Below are positions 41,907-52,635 of a stretch of 64,000 bases of DNA, in pieces. Origin of the DNA: Chitinophagaceae bacterium (GTDB lineage Bacteria > Bacteroidota > Bacteroidia > Chitinophagales > Chitinophagaceae); NCBI GenBank assembly GCA_947380605.1, contig CANCRO010000001.1, positions 1 to 64,000 on the forward strand, written 5' to 3'. The translations under genes and the position numbers were made by a program. Numbering within the stretch: the stretch's first letter is position 1; every line of letters starts with the position of its first letter. Below the pieces are notes generated by a model. It ran no database searches. It worked only from the letters and a program-made list of their open reading frames with translations, and was not told where the DNA came from.

Positions 41907-44900
41907 ATGAGCGCCAAATATCAAGAATACCAGCAATTAAATTTACCTGCCATCGGGAATGAGCTTTTGAGTCATTGGGAGAAAAACAATGTCTTTGAAA
42001 ACAGTGTAGCCTTAAGGGAAGGCAAAACGCCTTTTGTATTTTACGAAGGCCCTCCAAGTGCGAATGGTATGCCCGGCATTCACCATGTGATTTCAAGAAC
42101 CCTAAAAGATTTGGTTTGCCGTTACAAAACCATGCAAGGTTTTCAGGTAAAAAGAAAAGGTGGCTGGGATACTCATGGCCTACCCGTTGAATTAGGAGTA
42201 GAAAAATTATTAGGTATTACAAAAGAGGATATTGGTAAAAAAATTACCATTGAAGAATACAACGCTACCTGCCGAAAAGAAGTCCTAAAGTTTAAAGACA
42301 AGTGGGATGATATTACCCATAAAATGGGCTATTGGGTAGATCTCAAAAACCCCTATGTAACTTTTGAAAATAATTATGTTGAAACCCTTTGGTGGACTTT
42401 AAGTCAATTACACAAAAAAGGTTACTTATACGAAAGTGTTAGTATTCAACCCTATTCTCCCGCTGCAGGTACAGGACTTAGTTCGCATGAATTAAACCAA
42501 CCTGGTACTTACAAAGATGTAAAGGATACGAGTGTGGTAGCGATGTTTCGCTTGCCTAATCCTTCTGAAAATATCAACTCCAAAAACCCAATAGTTGCAA
42601 AAATTTTTGCTGCAATGGAAGTTGCCGGTGAGGCTTTCTTTATGGCCTGGACCACTACTCCTTGGACACTTCCGTCTAACCTTGGATTAACCGTTGGCCC
42701 TAACATTGATTACGTTTTAATTAAAACATTTAATCCTTATACCTATTTACCTATTCATGTTATTCTTGCAAAGGCACTTTTGAATAAGTACTTTAAACCA
42801 GAAGCAGAAAATGGCGACTTTGATTCATACAAAGAAGGTGATAAAGTATTGCCTTGGAAAATTTTGGCTGAATATAAAGGAAAAGAATTGGAAGGAATTA
42901 ACTACGAGCAACTACTCCCTTCTGATGCAAATACGATTGAACAAATAAAAGAAATTACACCGGATGCTACTCCCTTCAAAATCATTTTAGGAGATTTTGT
43001 TACTACCGAAGATGGAACGGGTATTGTACATACTTCCCCAGCTTTTGGTGCAGATGATTACAAAGTTGGAAAGAAAAACAACTTAGGGATTTTAACATTA
43101 GTAGATAAGCAGGGAAAGTTTGTAGAAGGCACCGGTGAATTTAGTGGTCGCTTTGTAAAAAACTACCAGGATGATCCTCAATATATCGATGTAAATATCG
43201 ATATCAGCGTAAAACTTAAAAAAGAAAATCGAGCCTTTAAGGTCGAGAAGTATGAGCATAGCTATCCTCATTGCTGGAGAACAGATAAACCGATAATCTA
43301 TTATCCGCTGGATGCATGGTTTATCAAAACCACTGCTGTAAAAGATCGGATGGTAGAACTCAATAAAACGATTCAATGGAAACCTGCGGCAACTGGTACA
43401 GGTCGCTTTGGTAACTGGCTCGAAAATATGGTTGACTGGAATCTGAGTCGAAGCCGTTACTGGGGAACACCTTTACCCATTTGGCGAACAGAAGATGGAT
43501 CCGAAGAAAAATGTATCGGCTCTATTGATGAATTAAAAACTGAAATTAAAAAAGCTGCAGAGCAATTGGGTGGCGATACCAACCAACCATTTTTAAATAA
43601 TGCATTGTTAGATTTACATAAACCATTTGTTGATGCAATCCTATTAGTCAGTTCAAAAGGTTTGCAAATGAAAAGGGTTCCAGACCTCGTAGATGTTTGG
43701 TTCGATAGTGGTGCGATGCCTTATGCACAATGGGGTTTACCAGATAGCAGCTCTAACGAATTTGGTCCATTAAGCACTGAAAATTTTTGGCAATACCATG
43801 CTGCTTCAGCTAATTCACCACTCAAAGGCAAGGGCGCCAATGGTGCATTTCCAGCTGATTTTATTGCAGAGGGAGTTGACCAAACTAGAGGATGGTTTTA
43901 CACCTTACATGCTTTGGGTGTATTGTTGTTTGATAGCGTTGCCTATAAAACTGTAGTCAGTAATGGTCTTGTACTTGATAAGAATGGCAACAAAATGAGT
44001 AAACGCCTCGGCAACGTGGTTGACCCATTTGAAACCATTAATACATTTGGCGCAGATGCTACTCGCTGGTACCTTATCACCAATGCTTCTCCATGGGATA
44101 GTTTAAAATTTGATACTGAGGGAATCAAAGAAGTGCAACGCAAATTTTTTGGTACGCTATATAATACTTATCAATTTTTTGCTTTGTATGCTAATGTGGA
44201 TGGATTTGCTTTTAAAGAATCATTAATCCCAATAAAAGATAGACCTGAAATTGATCAATGGATTCTTTCTTCGTTGAATTCATTAATAAAAAATGTACAG
44301 CAAAACTTAGATGAATATGAACCTACACAAGCTGGTAGGTCGATAGAAGATTTTGTTGATACCCATTTGAGCAATTGGTATGTTAGATTATGCCGCAGAA
44401 GATTTTGGAAAGGCGAATACGAGCAGGATAAAATCTCAGCCTACCAAACTTTGTATGAATGTCTGGAAACCTTGACCAGATTAATGGCTCCTATTGCACC
44501 TTTCTTTGCAGATTGGCTTTTCTTAAATCTAAATAAAGTATCGGGTCGTTTTTCAAATGAATCCGTTCATCATACCGATTTTCCAACCATCAATGAAGCT
44601 GCAATAGATGCAGATTTGGAAAAAAGAATGCAATTAGCACAAGACACTTGCTCATTGATACTATCCTTACGTAAGAAAGTTAATATTAAGGTGCGCCAGC
44701 CACTTCAAAAAGTGCTGATTCCTGCAATGGATACTGAAATGGCTGAAAGGATAAAAAAGGTGTCTACTATAATAAAGGCGGAAACCAACATTAAGGAAAT
44801 TGAAATTTTAAGTGCCGAGAATGATTTTATCCAGAAAAAAGCAAAAGCCAATTTTAAAACCCTCGGTAAAAAGCTGGGGCCAAAAATGAAATGGGCTGCT

Positions 44901-45371
44901 GATGAAATTAGTAAATTTAATAATATCACCATCGACAAGGTATTAGCAGGAGATTTCCTATTGAATCCTGATCATTTACAAACAAAAGAAGACCCCATTA
45001 TCATTAATAGTGAAGATTTGGAGGTCACTACGGATGAAATTAAGGGATATGAGTTAGCTAGTAAGGGGTCTTTGACAGTTGCCCTTGACATTACGATCAC
45101 TGAAGAGCTCAAAAAAGAGGGAGATGCAAGAGAATTCATCAATAAAATCCAAAATATCAGAAAAGACAGCGGATTTGAGCTTACCGACAGGATAAATGTA
45201 GCTGTTTTGGAAAATGCTGGGGTGCAACTTTCATTAATTCAATATAAAGATTATATTTGCGCGGAAATTCTGGCAGATTCGCTTGCCTTTTATCCCGTTT
45301 TAAACGAGGGTGTCGAAATCGAAGTGAATGATGCTATATTGAAGGTGAACGTACTTAAAAATTCAAATTAG
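41907..45371 (+). CDS. ileS: Isoleucine--tRNA ligase
   Basis: 1154 aa; YEGPPSANGMPGIHHVISRTLKD, GWDTHGLPVE, NGNKMSKRLGN. Confidence 0.97.
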   Translation: MSAKYQEYQQLNLPAIGNELLSHWEKNNVFENSVALREGKTPFVFYEGPPSANGMPGIHHVISRTLKDLVCRYKTMQGFQVKRKGGWDTHGLPVELGVEKLLGITKEDIGKKITIEEYNATCRKEVLKFKDKWDDITHKMGYWVDLKNPYVTFENNYVETLWWTLSQLHKKGYLYESVSIQPYSPAAGTGLSSHELNQPGTYKDVKDTSVVAMFRLPNPSENINSKNPIVAKIFAAMEVAGEAFFMAWTTTPWTLPSNLGLTVGPNIDYVLIKTFNPYTYLPIHVILAKALLNKYFKPEAENGDFDSYKEGDKVLPWKILAEYKGKELEGINYEQLLPSDANTIEQIKEITPDATPFKIILGDFVTTEDGTGIVHTSPAFGADDYKVGKKNNLGILTLVDKQGKFVEGTGEFSGRFVKNYQDDPQYIDVNIDISVKLKKENRAFKVEKYEHSYPHCWRTDKPIIYYPLDAWFIKTTAVKDRMVELNKTIQWKPAATGTGRFGNWLENMVDWNLSRSRYWGTPLPIWRTEDGSEEKCIGSIDELKTEIKKAAEQLGGDTNQPFLNNALLDLHKPFVDAILLVSSKGLQMKRVPDLVDVWFDSGAMPYAQWGLPDSSSNEFGPLSTENFWQYHAASANSPLKGKGANGAFPADFIAEGVDQTRGWFYTLHALGVLLFDSVAYKTVVSNGLVLDKNGNKMSKRLGNVVDPFETINTFGADATRWYLITNASPWDSLKFDTEGIKEVQRKFFGTLYNTYQFFALYANVDGFAFKESLIPIKDRPEIDQWILSSLNSLIKNVQQNLDEYEPTQAGRSIEDFVDTHLSNWYVRLCRRRFWKGEYEQDKISAYQTLYECLETLTRLMAPIAPFFADWLFLNLNKVSGRFSNESVHHTDFPTINEAAIDADLEKRMQLAQDTCSLILSLRKKVNIKVRQPLQKVLIPAMDTEMAERIKKVSTIIKAETNIKEIEILSAENDFIQKKAKANFKTLGKKLGPKMKWAADEISKFNNITIDKVLAGDFLLNPDHLQTKEDPIIINSEDLEVTTDEIKGYELASKGSLTVALDITITEELKKEGDAREFINKIQNIRKDSGFELTDRINVAVLENAGVQLSLIQYKDYICAEILADSLAFYPVLNEGVEIEVNDAILKVNVLKNSN

Positions 45372-45372
45372 T

Positions 45373-46380
45373 ATGGCAACAAAAAAGCAGCTGCCGTCAA
45401 AAGCAGTAAAAGCAAAAGCAAAATCTATAGCAAAAAAAACCGCTAAACCCGTGAAATCTGCCCCTAAAAAGGCGGTTAAACCAGCGCCTGCTAAAAAAAC
45501 AGCTCCAAAAAAAGTGGCTGCAAAGAAACCTGCACCCAAGAAAATAATCGCTAAACCTGTAGCTAAAAAGCCAGCAGCTAAGCCCATTGCAAAAAAAGCT
45601 CCTGCTAAAAAAGCTCCTGCAAAAGTTGCTCCAAAAAAGCCTGCAGCTAAAGTTGCCCCTAAAAAACCAGTAGCAAAAGCAGCTCCTTCAATAGTTGCTC
45701 CAGCTAAAAAGGCACCAGTTCCTGTAAAAAAACCGATTACTAAAAACACACAATCGGTGAAAGTTACTCCTCAAAAAGCTGTTAAACCAGCTCCAATAAA
45801 AAAAGTTGAAACAAAAGTGCCAGTAAAACAACCCATTATAAAGGTAGTTGCAGTAAAACCTGTTCCAGAGGTAAAAGCAAAAGATATTAAGGTGCCTGCA
45901 GCTAAACCAGTAGTAATTCCAAAAATTTCTACCAAAACGGTTAGAAAATATCAACCAGAATTTACGAAGTCTGTTTTAGACAAGGCCCAAAGAGATCCTG
46001 GAGCTCCTTCACAGCGTTACAGCGATGGTGAATTGAATGAATTTAGAGAGTTAATCCAACGCAAGTTGGAGGCTGCTAAAAAGGAATTGTCTTATTTACA
46101 TGGTCTAATTACCCGTAAGGATGAACTTGGCGGAGATGAAAGCGATAACCGTTACATGACTATGGAAGATGGTAGTCTAAGTATGGAAAGGGAACAATTA
46201 AGTCAGATGGCTAGTCGTCAGATTACTTTTATTGATCACCTAGAAAAAGCAATCATGCGTATTGAAAATAAAACTTATGGCATTTGCCGAGTTACTGGCA
46301 AACTCATCGATAAAGCAAGGTTACGTGCTGTTCCACATGCTACCCTAAGCATAGAAGCTAAAATGAGTTCTAGTAAATAA
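45373..46380 (+). CDS. Histone H1-like Lys/Ala/Pro-rich tail fused to a TraR/DksA-family domain
   Basis: 335 aa; about 190 residues of KKAPAKVAPKKPAAK-type repeats, then RYSDGELNEFRELIQRKLEAAKKEL...YGICRVTGKLIDKARLRAVPHATLSIEAK. Confidence 0.88.
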   Translation: MATKKQLPSKAVKAKAKSIAKKTAKPVKSAPKKAVKPAPAKKTAPKKVAAKKPAPKKIIAKPVAKKPAAKPIAKKAPAKKAPAKVAPKKPAAKVAPKKPVAKAAPSIVAPAKKAPVPVKKPITKNTQSVKVTPQKAVKPAPIKKVETKVPVKQPIIKVVAVKPVPEVKAKDIKVPAAKPVVIPKISTKTVRKYQPEFTKSVLDKAQRDPGAPSQRYSDGELNEFRELIQRKLEAAKKELSYLHGLITRKDELGGDESDNRYMTMEDGSLSMEREQLSQMASRQITFIDHLEKAIMRIENKTYGICRVTGKLIDKARLRAVPHATLSIEAKMSSSK

Positions 46381-46399
46381 ATTATCATGAATCAATTAA

Positions 46400-46426
46400 A
46401 AAGAGGACTTTTAGTTCTCTTTTTTT
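46400..46426 (+). terminator. Rho-independent terminator after the DksA-like gene
   Basis: aaagaggact-ttt-agttctcttt followed by T-run. Confidence 0.8.
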
Positions 46427-46630
46427 ATGCCCCTACTTCATTCATTCCTACTTCCCATTAAATCAACCACTAACTTTTTATTAAAAATTTAGTTTAATTC
46501 TAAACCCCTGCTAAAAGAGTTCACCTGAAAGATGAGCGTCAAGATGAAAAATATTGCAAGTAAATTCTTGCTGCTTTTTCAAGCTCTCCTTCTGCTAAAA
46601 ACTTACATTTGCCTTCATTATACTTGATAT

Positions 46631-47797
46631 ATGCAACTAATTCCAGTTAACAACCCTAGAACCGCGCAACAATTTTTGCAAGTAGCAGTGGAATTATACA
46701 AGAACGACCCTAAATGGATCAGGCCCCTTGATAAGGATATCAATGAAGTTTTTGATACAAAAAAAAATAAGGCTTTTAGATTTGGGGAAGTTGAACGCTG
46801 GATATTGAAGGATAATGAAGGCAAACTTATAGGCCGAATTGCCGCATTTATCAACCAAAAATATAGAAACAAAGGCGACGATATTCCAGTGGGTGGCATT
46901 GGATTTTTTGAATCCATCAACAACCAGCAAGCAGCCGATTTATTACTTGATAATGCCAAGCATTGGCTCATTCAAAAAGGAATGGAAGCAATGGATGGAC
47001 CAATTAATTTTGGAGAAAGAGATAAATGGTGGGGACTGGTAACTGCAGGTTTTGATGAACCCTTGTATGGAATGAATTATAATCCTCCTTATTATAAGGA
47101 CCTATTTGAAGACTATGGTTTCAAAGTTTTTTTTCACCAGATTTGTTTTGGACTTCATCCAAAGGCACCTCTGCAATCAAAGATTCATGAGCGCCATGCT
47201 TCTTATGATATTAATCCCGACTTTAGTTCTAAACACATTAAAAAAGACCAATTAGAATCCTTTGCAAATGATTTCGCCACTGTATACAACAAAGCATGGG
47301 CAGGTCATGGAGGATTAAAACAAATGGCTAAAGAACAGATACTACTGCTATTTAAAAAAATGAAGCCTGTAATGGATGAAAGACTCATTTGGTTTGCCTA
47401 TGTAAAAAATGAACCGATTGCCATGTTTGTAAATATTCCTGACTTAAATCAGTGGTTCAAATATTTAAATGGAAAATTTGACCTGTTCCATAAACTAAAG
47501 TTTTTATGGATTAAGAAATTCAAGCCTAATAAAAAATTTAGCGGAATCGTTTTTGGGGTGGTTCCAGAATGGCAGGGAAAGGGTATTGATTCTTATATTA
47601 TTGGTGAGGCCGCCAAGGTTATTCAACATTCGAGTGTTGCCTATACTCAATATGAAATGCAATGGATTGGCGATTTTAACCCTAAAATGATCAATGTAGC
47701 TGAAGGACTAGGTGAAACCTTTCGAAGTAGAAATCTTACTACTTATAGGTATTTATTCGACCAAACGAAAGAATTTAAACGACACCCGATGCTTTAA
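46631..47797 (+). CDS. GNAT-like N-acetyltransferase, uncharacterised
   Basis: 388 aa; GVVPEWQGKGIDSYIIGEAAKVI...WIGDFNPKMINVAEGLG. Confidence 0.65.
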   Translation: MQLIPVNNPRTAQQFLQVAVELYKNDPKWIRPLDKDINEVFDTKKNKAFRFGEVERWILKDNEGKLIGRIAAFINQKYRNKGDDIPVGGIGFFESINNQQAADLLLDNAKHWLIQKGMEAMDGPINFGERDKWWGLVTAGFDEPLYGMNYNPPYYKDLFEDYGFKVFFHQICFGLHPKAPLQSKIHERHASYDINPDFSSKHIKKDQLESFANDFATVYNKAWAGHGGLKQMAKEQILLLFKKMKPVMDERLIWFAYVKNEPIAMFVNIPDLNQWFKYLNGKFDLFHKLKFLWIKKFKPNKKFSGIVFGVVPEWQGKGIDSYIIGEAAKVIQHSSVAYTQYEMQWIGDFNPKMINVAEGLGETFRSRNLTTYRYLFDQTKEFKRHPML

Positions 47798-47966
47798 TTG
47801 CTAATTAAAGCTAGATTTCCAATTCGATGATGATATAATTGGTTATTTATGCCAAAAAAAGGTGTCTACAATGTAGATAGCTTTTTATTAAAAAGAGGGA
47901 AGGGTTTACTAACTTGCAACTATAATAAATAGTCAAAATAAGTCTGCCTTTGGGCAATTTTACCAT

Positions 47967-49781
47967 ATGGACAAATTCATTGTTTCAGCAAGAAAATATC
48001 GACCACAAATTTTTTCAACAGTAGTTGGACAATCTCATATTACTACTACGCTTAAAAATGCGATTAAAAATAATCAGCTTGCGCATGCTTTTTTGTTTTG
48101 TGGACCAAGAGGTGTTGGTAAAACCACTTGTGCAAGAATTTTAGCAAAAACTATTAACTGTGAAACGCGGACTAAAGATGGTGAAGCTTGTAATAGCTGT
48201 AACAGTTGTGTTTCATTTGATGCAGGCACATCTTTAAATATTCATGAACTTGATGCAGCAAGTAATAATTCAGTAGATGATATTAGAAGCTTAGTTGAAC
48301 AAGTTCGTTTTGCACCCCAGGCTGGTAAATACAAAGTATATATCGTAGATGAGGTTCATATGCTTAGCTCTTCTGCATTCAATGCTTTTTTAAAAACGCT
48401 GGAGGAGCCGCCACCTTATGCAATCTTTATTTTAGCTACCACTGAAAAGCATAAAATATTACCTACAATTTTAAGTCGTTGCCAGATATTCGATTTCAAA
48501 CGCATCACCAATAATGATACTGTTGAACATTTACAAGAGATCTGTGAAAAAGAATCGATTACAGCAGAGAAAACAGCCCTTCACGTAATTGCTCAAAAAA
48601 GTGAAGGATGCATGAGAGACTCTTTGAGTATTCTTGATAAAATAGTCAGTTTTACAAATGGTGCTGTTACGTATAAAAATACCCTAGAACATTTAAATAT
48701 TTTAGATGAAGATTATTATTTTCAGTTGTTGGATTTTGTGCAACAACAAGATTTAAGTAGTGCGCTACTTATGTTTGATGAAATTAATAGAAAAGGATTT
48801 GAAGGTGATCTAGTATTAAATGGTTTTGCAGAATTTTTAAGAAACTTATTGGTAAGTCGTGACCCAAAAGTAGCGATGCTATTAGAAGTGGCAGAAGATT
48901 TCAAACAAAAATATCTACAAATCGCACAAAAAATTTCCCCTGCTTTTATGGTGAGTGCATTAAATATTTTGAATGAAGCAGAAATAAATTACAAGCAGGC
49001 GCGCAATAAACGTTTACATGTAGAATTAACAATCATTAAATTAAGCTATCTCCAACAAGCATTAGAATTGGTAAATAATGAAGGGGTGGTAAGTAAAAAA
49101 AAACTGATTGAAGGAGCGAAAACAGTATCCTTTAGAGCATTACCTATTATTTCTAGCCCTATTTCAAATCAAATCGCTTCGACTACTGAAACCCAAAAAT
49201 CTAAGCCGATTGCTGAAGCAAAATTAATTATTGAAGCTCCTAAAGAAATAAAAAAAGTAGTTACCCAGGAATCAATTACCACAAAGGATAAAAGTTTTGA
49301 AAAGACTGCTACTAACGATACTGAAACTAAAACATCATTAGGCTCATTACTGAGTATACGAAATAAGATTACTAATAAAAATAAAGAAGGCGATACAGAA
49401 GCGAAGCCCTTAAATGATGAAGAGCTTAATTCTTGCTGGAACTTATTTATTGAAAAACTTAGGACTAATAATAATTATTCTGCCATTACTAATTTCAAGG
49501 CTGCAGAGTTAAAAGTGATTGATAGCAATACAATCGAAATCGTTACTCAAGGAGAAATTCATAAAGCTTTTATTGAAGTGGAAAGAGCTGATTTAGTAAC
49601 ACATATTCAAGATTATTTCAATAATAGAATGTTGGTTTACCAAGTAGCAGTGATTGAAAAAGAAGAACCGGTTGGTAACGGAGAAATTATATTAAATAGA
49701 AAACAACAGTACCTAAAAATCATCGAAGAGTATCCTTTAGTAAAAGAGCTAAAAGAAAGATTGAAATTAGAATTGGAATAA
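47967..49781 (+). CDS. dnaX: DNA polymerase III subunit gamma/tau
   Basis: 604 aa; RKYRPQIFSTVVGQSHITTTLKNAI, AFLFCGPRGVGKTTCARILAK, Cys zinc module CETRTKDGEACNSCNSC, LEEPPPYAIFILATTE. Confidence 0.96.
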   Translation: MDKFIVSARKYRPQIFSTVVGQSHITTTLKNAIKNNQLAHAFLFCGPRGVGKTTCARILAKTINCETRTKDGEACNSCNSCVSFDAGTSLNIHELDAASNNSVDDIRSLVEQVRFAPQAGKYKVYIVDEVHMLSSSAFNAFLKTLEEPPPYAIFILATTEKHKILPTILSRCQIFDFKRITNNDTVEHLQEICEKESITAEKTALHVIAQKSEGCMRDSLSILDKIVSFTNGAVTYKNTLEHLNILDEDYYFQLLDFVQQQDLSSALLMFDEINRKGFEGDLVLNGFAEFLRNLLVSRDPKVAMLLEVAEDFKQKYLQIAQKISPAFMVSALNILNEAEINYKQARNKRLHVELTIIKLSYLQQALELVNNEGVVSKKKLIEGAKTVSFRALPIISSPISNQIASTTETQKSKPIAEAKLIIEAPKEIKKVVTQESITTKDKSFEKTATNDTETKTSLGSLLSIRNKITNKNKEGDTEAKPLNDEELNSCWNLFIEKLRTNNNYSAITNFKAAELKVIDSNTIEIVTQGEIHKAFIEVERADLVTHIQDYFNNRMLVYQVAVIEKEEPVGNGEIILNRKQQYLKIIEEYPLVKELKERLKLELE

Positions 49782-49974
49782 GGTAAGTTTTGCAGCCCTC
49801 CATTAGGCAGGCAATAATTTTCAGTTTTGGACTATTTAACTAGGGTGTTTTTCTTAAAAAACTAAGTAGTAAGCCCCATTTTAAGTTCTCTTTTTAAAAA
49901 ACTGACCTAATTATAGCGCATATAATTCCCATTTTTGCATTAATTTCGGCTTCCAATATAAAACAATAAAAAAT

Positions 49975-51612
49975 ATGGCAGAAGTGATTCGCATGCCCCG
50001 GATGAGTGATACTATGACGGAAGGTGTAATAGTAGAGTGGCATAAAAAGGTAGGCGACAAAGTAAAATCGGGCGATTTATTGGCCGAAGTGGAAACTGAC
50101 AAAGCCACCATGGAACTTGAAAGTTTTAATGACGGGGTTTTATTATACATCGGTGTGGAAAAAGGTAAGGCTGTAAAAGTGGAAGGTGTTTTAGCGGTAA
50201 TTGGAAAAGCCGGTGAAGAATTTGAGTCTGCCCTAAGCGCTGCTAAAGACGCTACTCCCCAAGCAACCAAAGAAGAGCTTGCTGAAAATAAATCTACTGC
50301 TGTTGCTAGTCCTGCAACTGCTAAAGTAGAATTGCCCGCAGGAACCCGTGAAATCAGAATGCCTTTACTAAGCGATACCATGACCGAAGGGAAAATTGTT
50401 GCTTGGAATAAAAAGGTTGGTGATTTTGTAAAGAGCGATGATGTATTAGCTGATGTAGAAACAGATAAAGCTACTATGGAAGTGGTAGGATATGAGGAAG
50501 GGACATTACTCTATATCGGTGTAGAAGCTGGTTCTGCTGCTAAGATTAATGAGATTATCGCAATTGTAGGAAAAAAAGGAACCGATATTAGTGCTTATGT
50601 TGCAGCAGAAAAATCAGGAGCAAATTCAGCCGTTGTACCTACTTCTCAACCAAGTGTTACTACCGCATCTAATCCTACAGATGCATCGATAAAAGAAACT
50701 GAATCAGATGATTCATCCAACGAAAGAGTGAAAGCTTCCCCTCTTGCTAAAAAATTAGCAGCCGATAAAGGTATCGACCTTAATAAAGTAAATGGAACGG
50801 GAGATCATGGTAGAATTACTAAAAAAGACATTGACAGTTATGTACCCTCAGCGTCTTCAACTCCGCAAGCTAGTTCTTCCACTCCGCAAATAGCTAAAGC
50901 CACAGCGCCTGCTTTTGTAGCCAATGGTCAAGAAAGTTATACGGATACCGCCTTAACGCAAATGCGCAAAGTAATTGCAAGAAGATTAGGTGAAAGTAAA
51001 TTCACTGCACCCCATTTTTATCTAACGATGGAGATCAATATGGATAATGCAATTTCAGCAAGAGCAAGCATGAATGAAGTGAGTCCGGTTAAAATTTCCT
51101 TTAATGATATGATAATAAAATCAGCTGCAATGGCGCTCCGATTGCACCCAGATGTGAATAGTAGCTGGATGGGCGATTTTATTAGACACAATCACCATAT
51201 TCACATTGGATCTGCCCTTGCGCTTCCAGAAGGATTGATTGTTCCAGTGATACGCTTTGCTGATCAAAAATCATTATCACAAATTGCCGCTGATGCTAAG
51301 GAATTATATGGCAAAGCAAAAGATAAAAAACTTCAACCCGCCGAGTTTAGTGGCAACACGTTTACGATTTCAAATTTAGGGATGATGGATATTGAAGAAT
51401 TTACTGCCATCATCAACCCGCCAGACAGTGCTATTTTAGCAGTAGGCGCTATCAAAGAAAAAGTAGTAAAAAAAGGAGATGGATTTGCGGTAACCAATGT
51501 AATGAAACTTACCCTAAGCTGTGACCACAGAAGTGTAGACGGAGCGGTAGGTGCAGCGTTTTTACAGACACTAAAAAAGTTTTTGGAAAACCCTATCAAC
51601 ATGCTAGTATAA
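49975..51612 (+). CDS. Pyruvate dehydrogenase complex E2, dihydrolipoamide acetyltransferase, two lipoyl domains
   Basis: 545 aa; two lipoyl motifs VETDKATME; E3-binding domain RVKASPLAKKLAADKGIDLNKVNGTGDHGRITKKDI; LSCDHRSVDGAVGAAFL. Confidence 0.95.
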   Translation: MAEVIRMPRMSDTMTEGVIVEWHKKVGDKVKSGDLLAEVETDKATMELESFNDGVLLYIGVEKGKAVKVEGVLAVIGKAGEEFESALSAAKDATPQATKEELAENKSTAVASPATAKVELPAGTREIRMPLLSDTMTEGKIVAWNKKVGDFVKSDDVLADVETDKATMEVVGYEEGTLLYIGVEAGSAAKINEIIAIVGKKGTDISAYVAAEKSGANSAVVPTSQPSVTTASNPTDASIKETESDDSSNERVKASPLAKKLAADKGIDLNKVNGTGDHGRITKKDIDSYVPSASSTPQASSSTPQIAKATAPAFVANGQESYTDTALTQMRKVIARRLGESKFTAPHFYLTMEINMDNAISARASMNEVSPVKISFNDMIIKSAAMALRLHPDVNSSWMGDFIRHNHHIHIGSALALPEGLIVPVIRFADQKSLSQIAADAKELYGKAKDKKLQPAEFSGNTFTISNLGMMDIEEFTAIINPPDSAILAVGAIKEKVVKKGDGFAVTNVMKLTLSCDHRSVDGAVGAAFLQTLKKFLENPINMLV

Positions 51613-51632
51613 GTTTTTGATTATAAATATTT

Positions 51633-51665
51633 AAGGCGCTGATTATACAATCAGCGCCTTTTTTT
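51633..51665 (+). terminator. Strong rho-independent terminator after PDH E2 gene
   Basis: aaggcgctgatt-atac-aatcagcgcctt perfect stem followed by T-run. Confidence 0.92.
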
Positions 51666-51736
51666 CTTAAAGAATTTGGAATTAAAATCTAATCAGTAAA
51701 AGATTTTATCTCCAAATTAATTGCGACTAAAAATAA

Positions 51737-52135
51737 ATGAATAGCAACCCAATTATAGTATTCGATGGCATTTGTAGCCTTTGCAATAGTGCAGTAATTT
51801 TTATTATTAAAAGAGATAAAAAATCGATGATCAAATTCGTTGCCTTTCAAACCGAAAAAGGTAAGGAAATACTTCAACAATTTAATTTACCTTCCCAATC
51901 AAACCATTCAATTGTTTTCATTGAAAAAGGAGAGGCTTATACTCAATCAACAGCTACACTAAAAATTTGCAAGCATTTAACTGCTGGGTGGCCGCTGCTA
52001 TATGGATTTATAATTGTTCCAACCTTCATTAGAAATGGAGTCTATCAATTGATTGCAAAAAACAGATACCGCTGGTTTGGAAAACATGAAAAATGTATGG
52101 TGCCTAGTCCAGCATTGAGTGAACATTTTTTATAA
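51737..52135 (+). CDS. DCC family thiol-disulfide oxidoreductase (DUF393)
   Basis: 132 aa; IVFDGICSLCNSAVIFIIKRDKK. Confidence 0.9.
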   Translation: MNSNPIIVFDGICSLCNSAVIFIIKRDKKSMIKFVAFQTEKGKEILQQFNLPSQSNHSIVFIEKGEAYTQSTATLKICKHLTAGWPLLYGFIIVPTFIRNGVYQLIAKNRYRWFGKHEKCMVPSPALSEHFL

Positions 52136-52153
52136 TACCTTCATTAAAAATTT

Positions 52154-52519
52154 ATGGTAAAGAAAAAAACTTTAGTTATTGGAGCTTCTGAAAACCCCAT
52201 AAGGTATAGTTATCTAGCAGTTCAAAAATTAAATGCCTATCAATATCCTGTCATTGCGCTAGGATTAAAAAAGGGCGCCATCGGAAATATTGAAATAGAA
52301 ACTGAGAAAAAGAAATTTGAAAATATTGATACGATTACCCTTTACTTAAATCCTTTAAACCAAAAGGGCTATTACGATTATATCCTTTCCCTTCATCCCA
52401 AAAGAATCATTTTCAATCCAGGTACAGAGAATGATGAATTAGTTGACCTTGCTCAACAAAATGGAATTCACTGCCTTGAAGCCTGCACGCTGGTTTTATT
52501 AAGTACTGATCAGTATTAA
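52154..52519 (+). CDS. CoA-binding protein
   Basis: 121 aa; KTLVIGASENPIRYSYLAVQKLNAYQYPVIALG...IIFNPGTENDEL. Confidence 0.88.
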   Translation: MVKKKTLVIGASENPIRYSYLAVQKLNAYQYPVIALGLKKGAIGNIEIETEKKKFENIDTITLYLNPLNQKGYYDYILSLHPKRIIFNPGTENDELVDLAQQNGIHCLEACTLVLLSTDQY

Positions 52520-52635
52520 TATTGGCTATCCCAAAATGCCATAATACTTGCTAGTAGAACCCATCAAGGTTAAATAATCGTAAAGCCAGTAGAAGTATAT
52601 CTTATTTTTCCTTAATTTTAAGAAAGCCCCTTTTT

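Noticed and set aside
45363-45749. 128-aa minus-strand ORF rich in Ala/Gly/Phe opposite the H1-like gene
   Set aside because: Antisense shadow of the A-rich Lys/Ala/Pro codon repeats; low complexity; no independent evidence
49911-50381. 156-aa minus-strand ORF opposite PDH E2
   Set aside because: Shadow ORF opposite lipoyl domains; Ser/Ala-rich with no motif
50000-50500. Two similar segments in PDH E2 considered as a DNA repeat or duplication
   Set aside because: These are the two tandem lipoyl domains, normal for this enzyme
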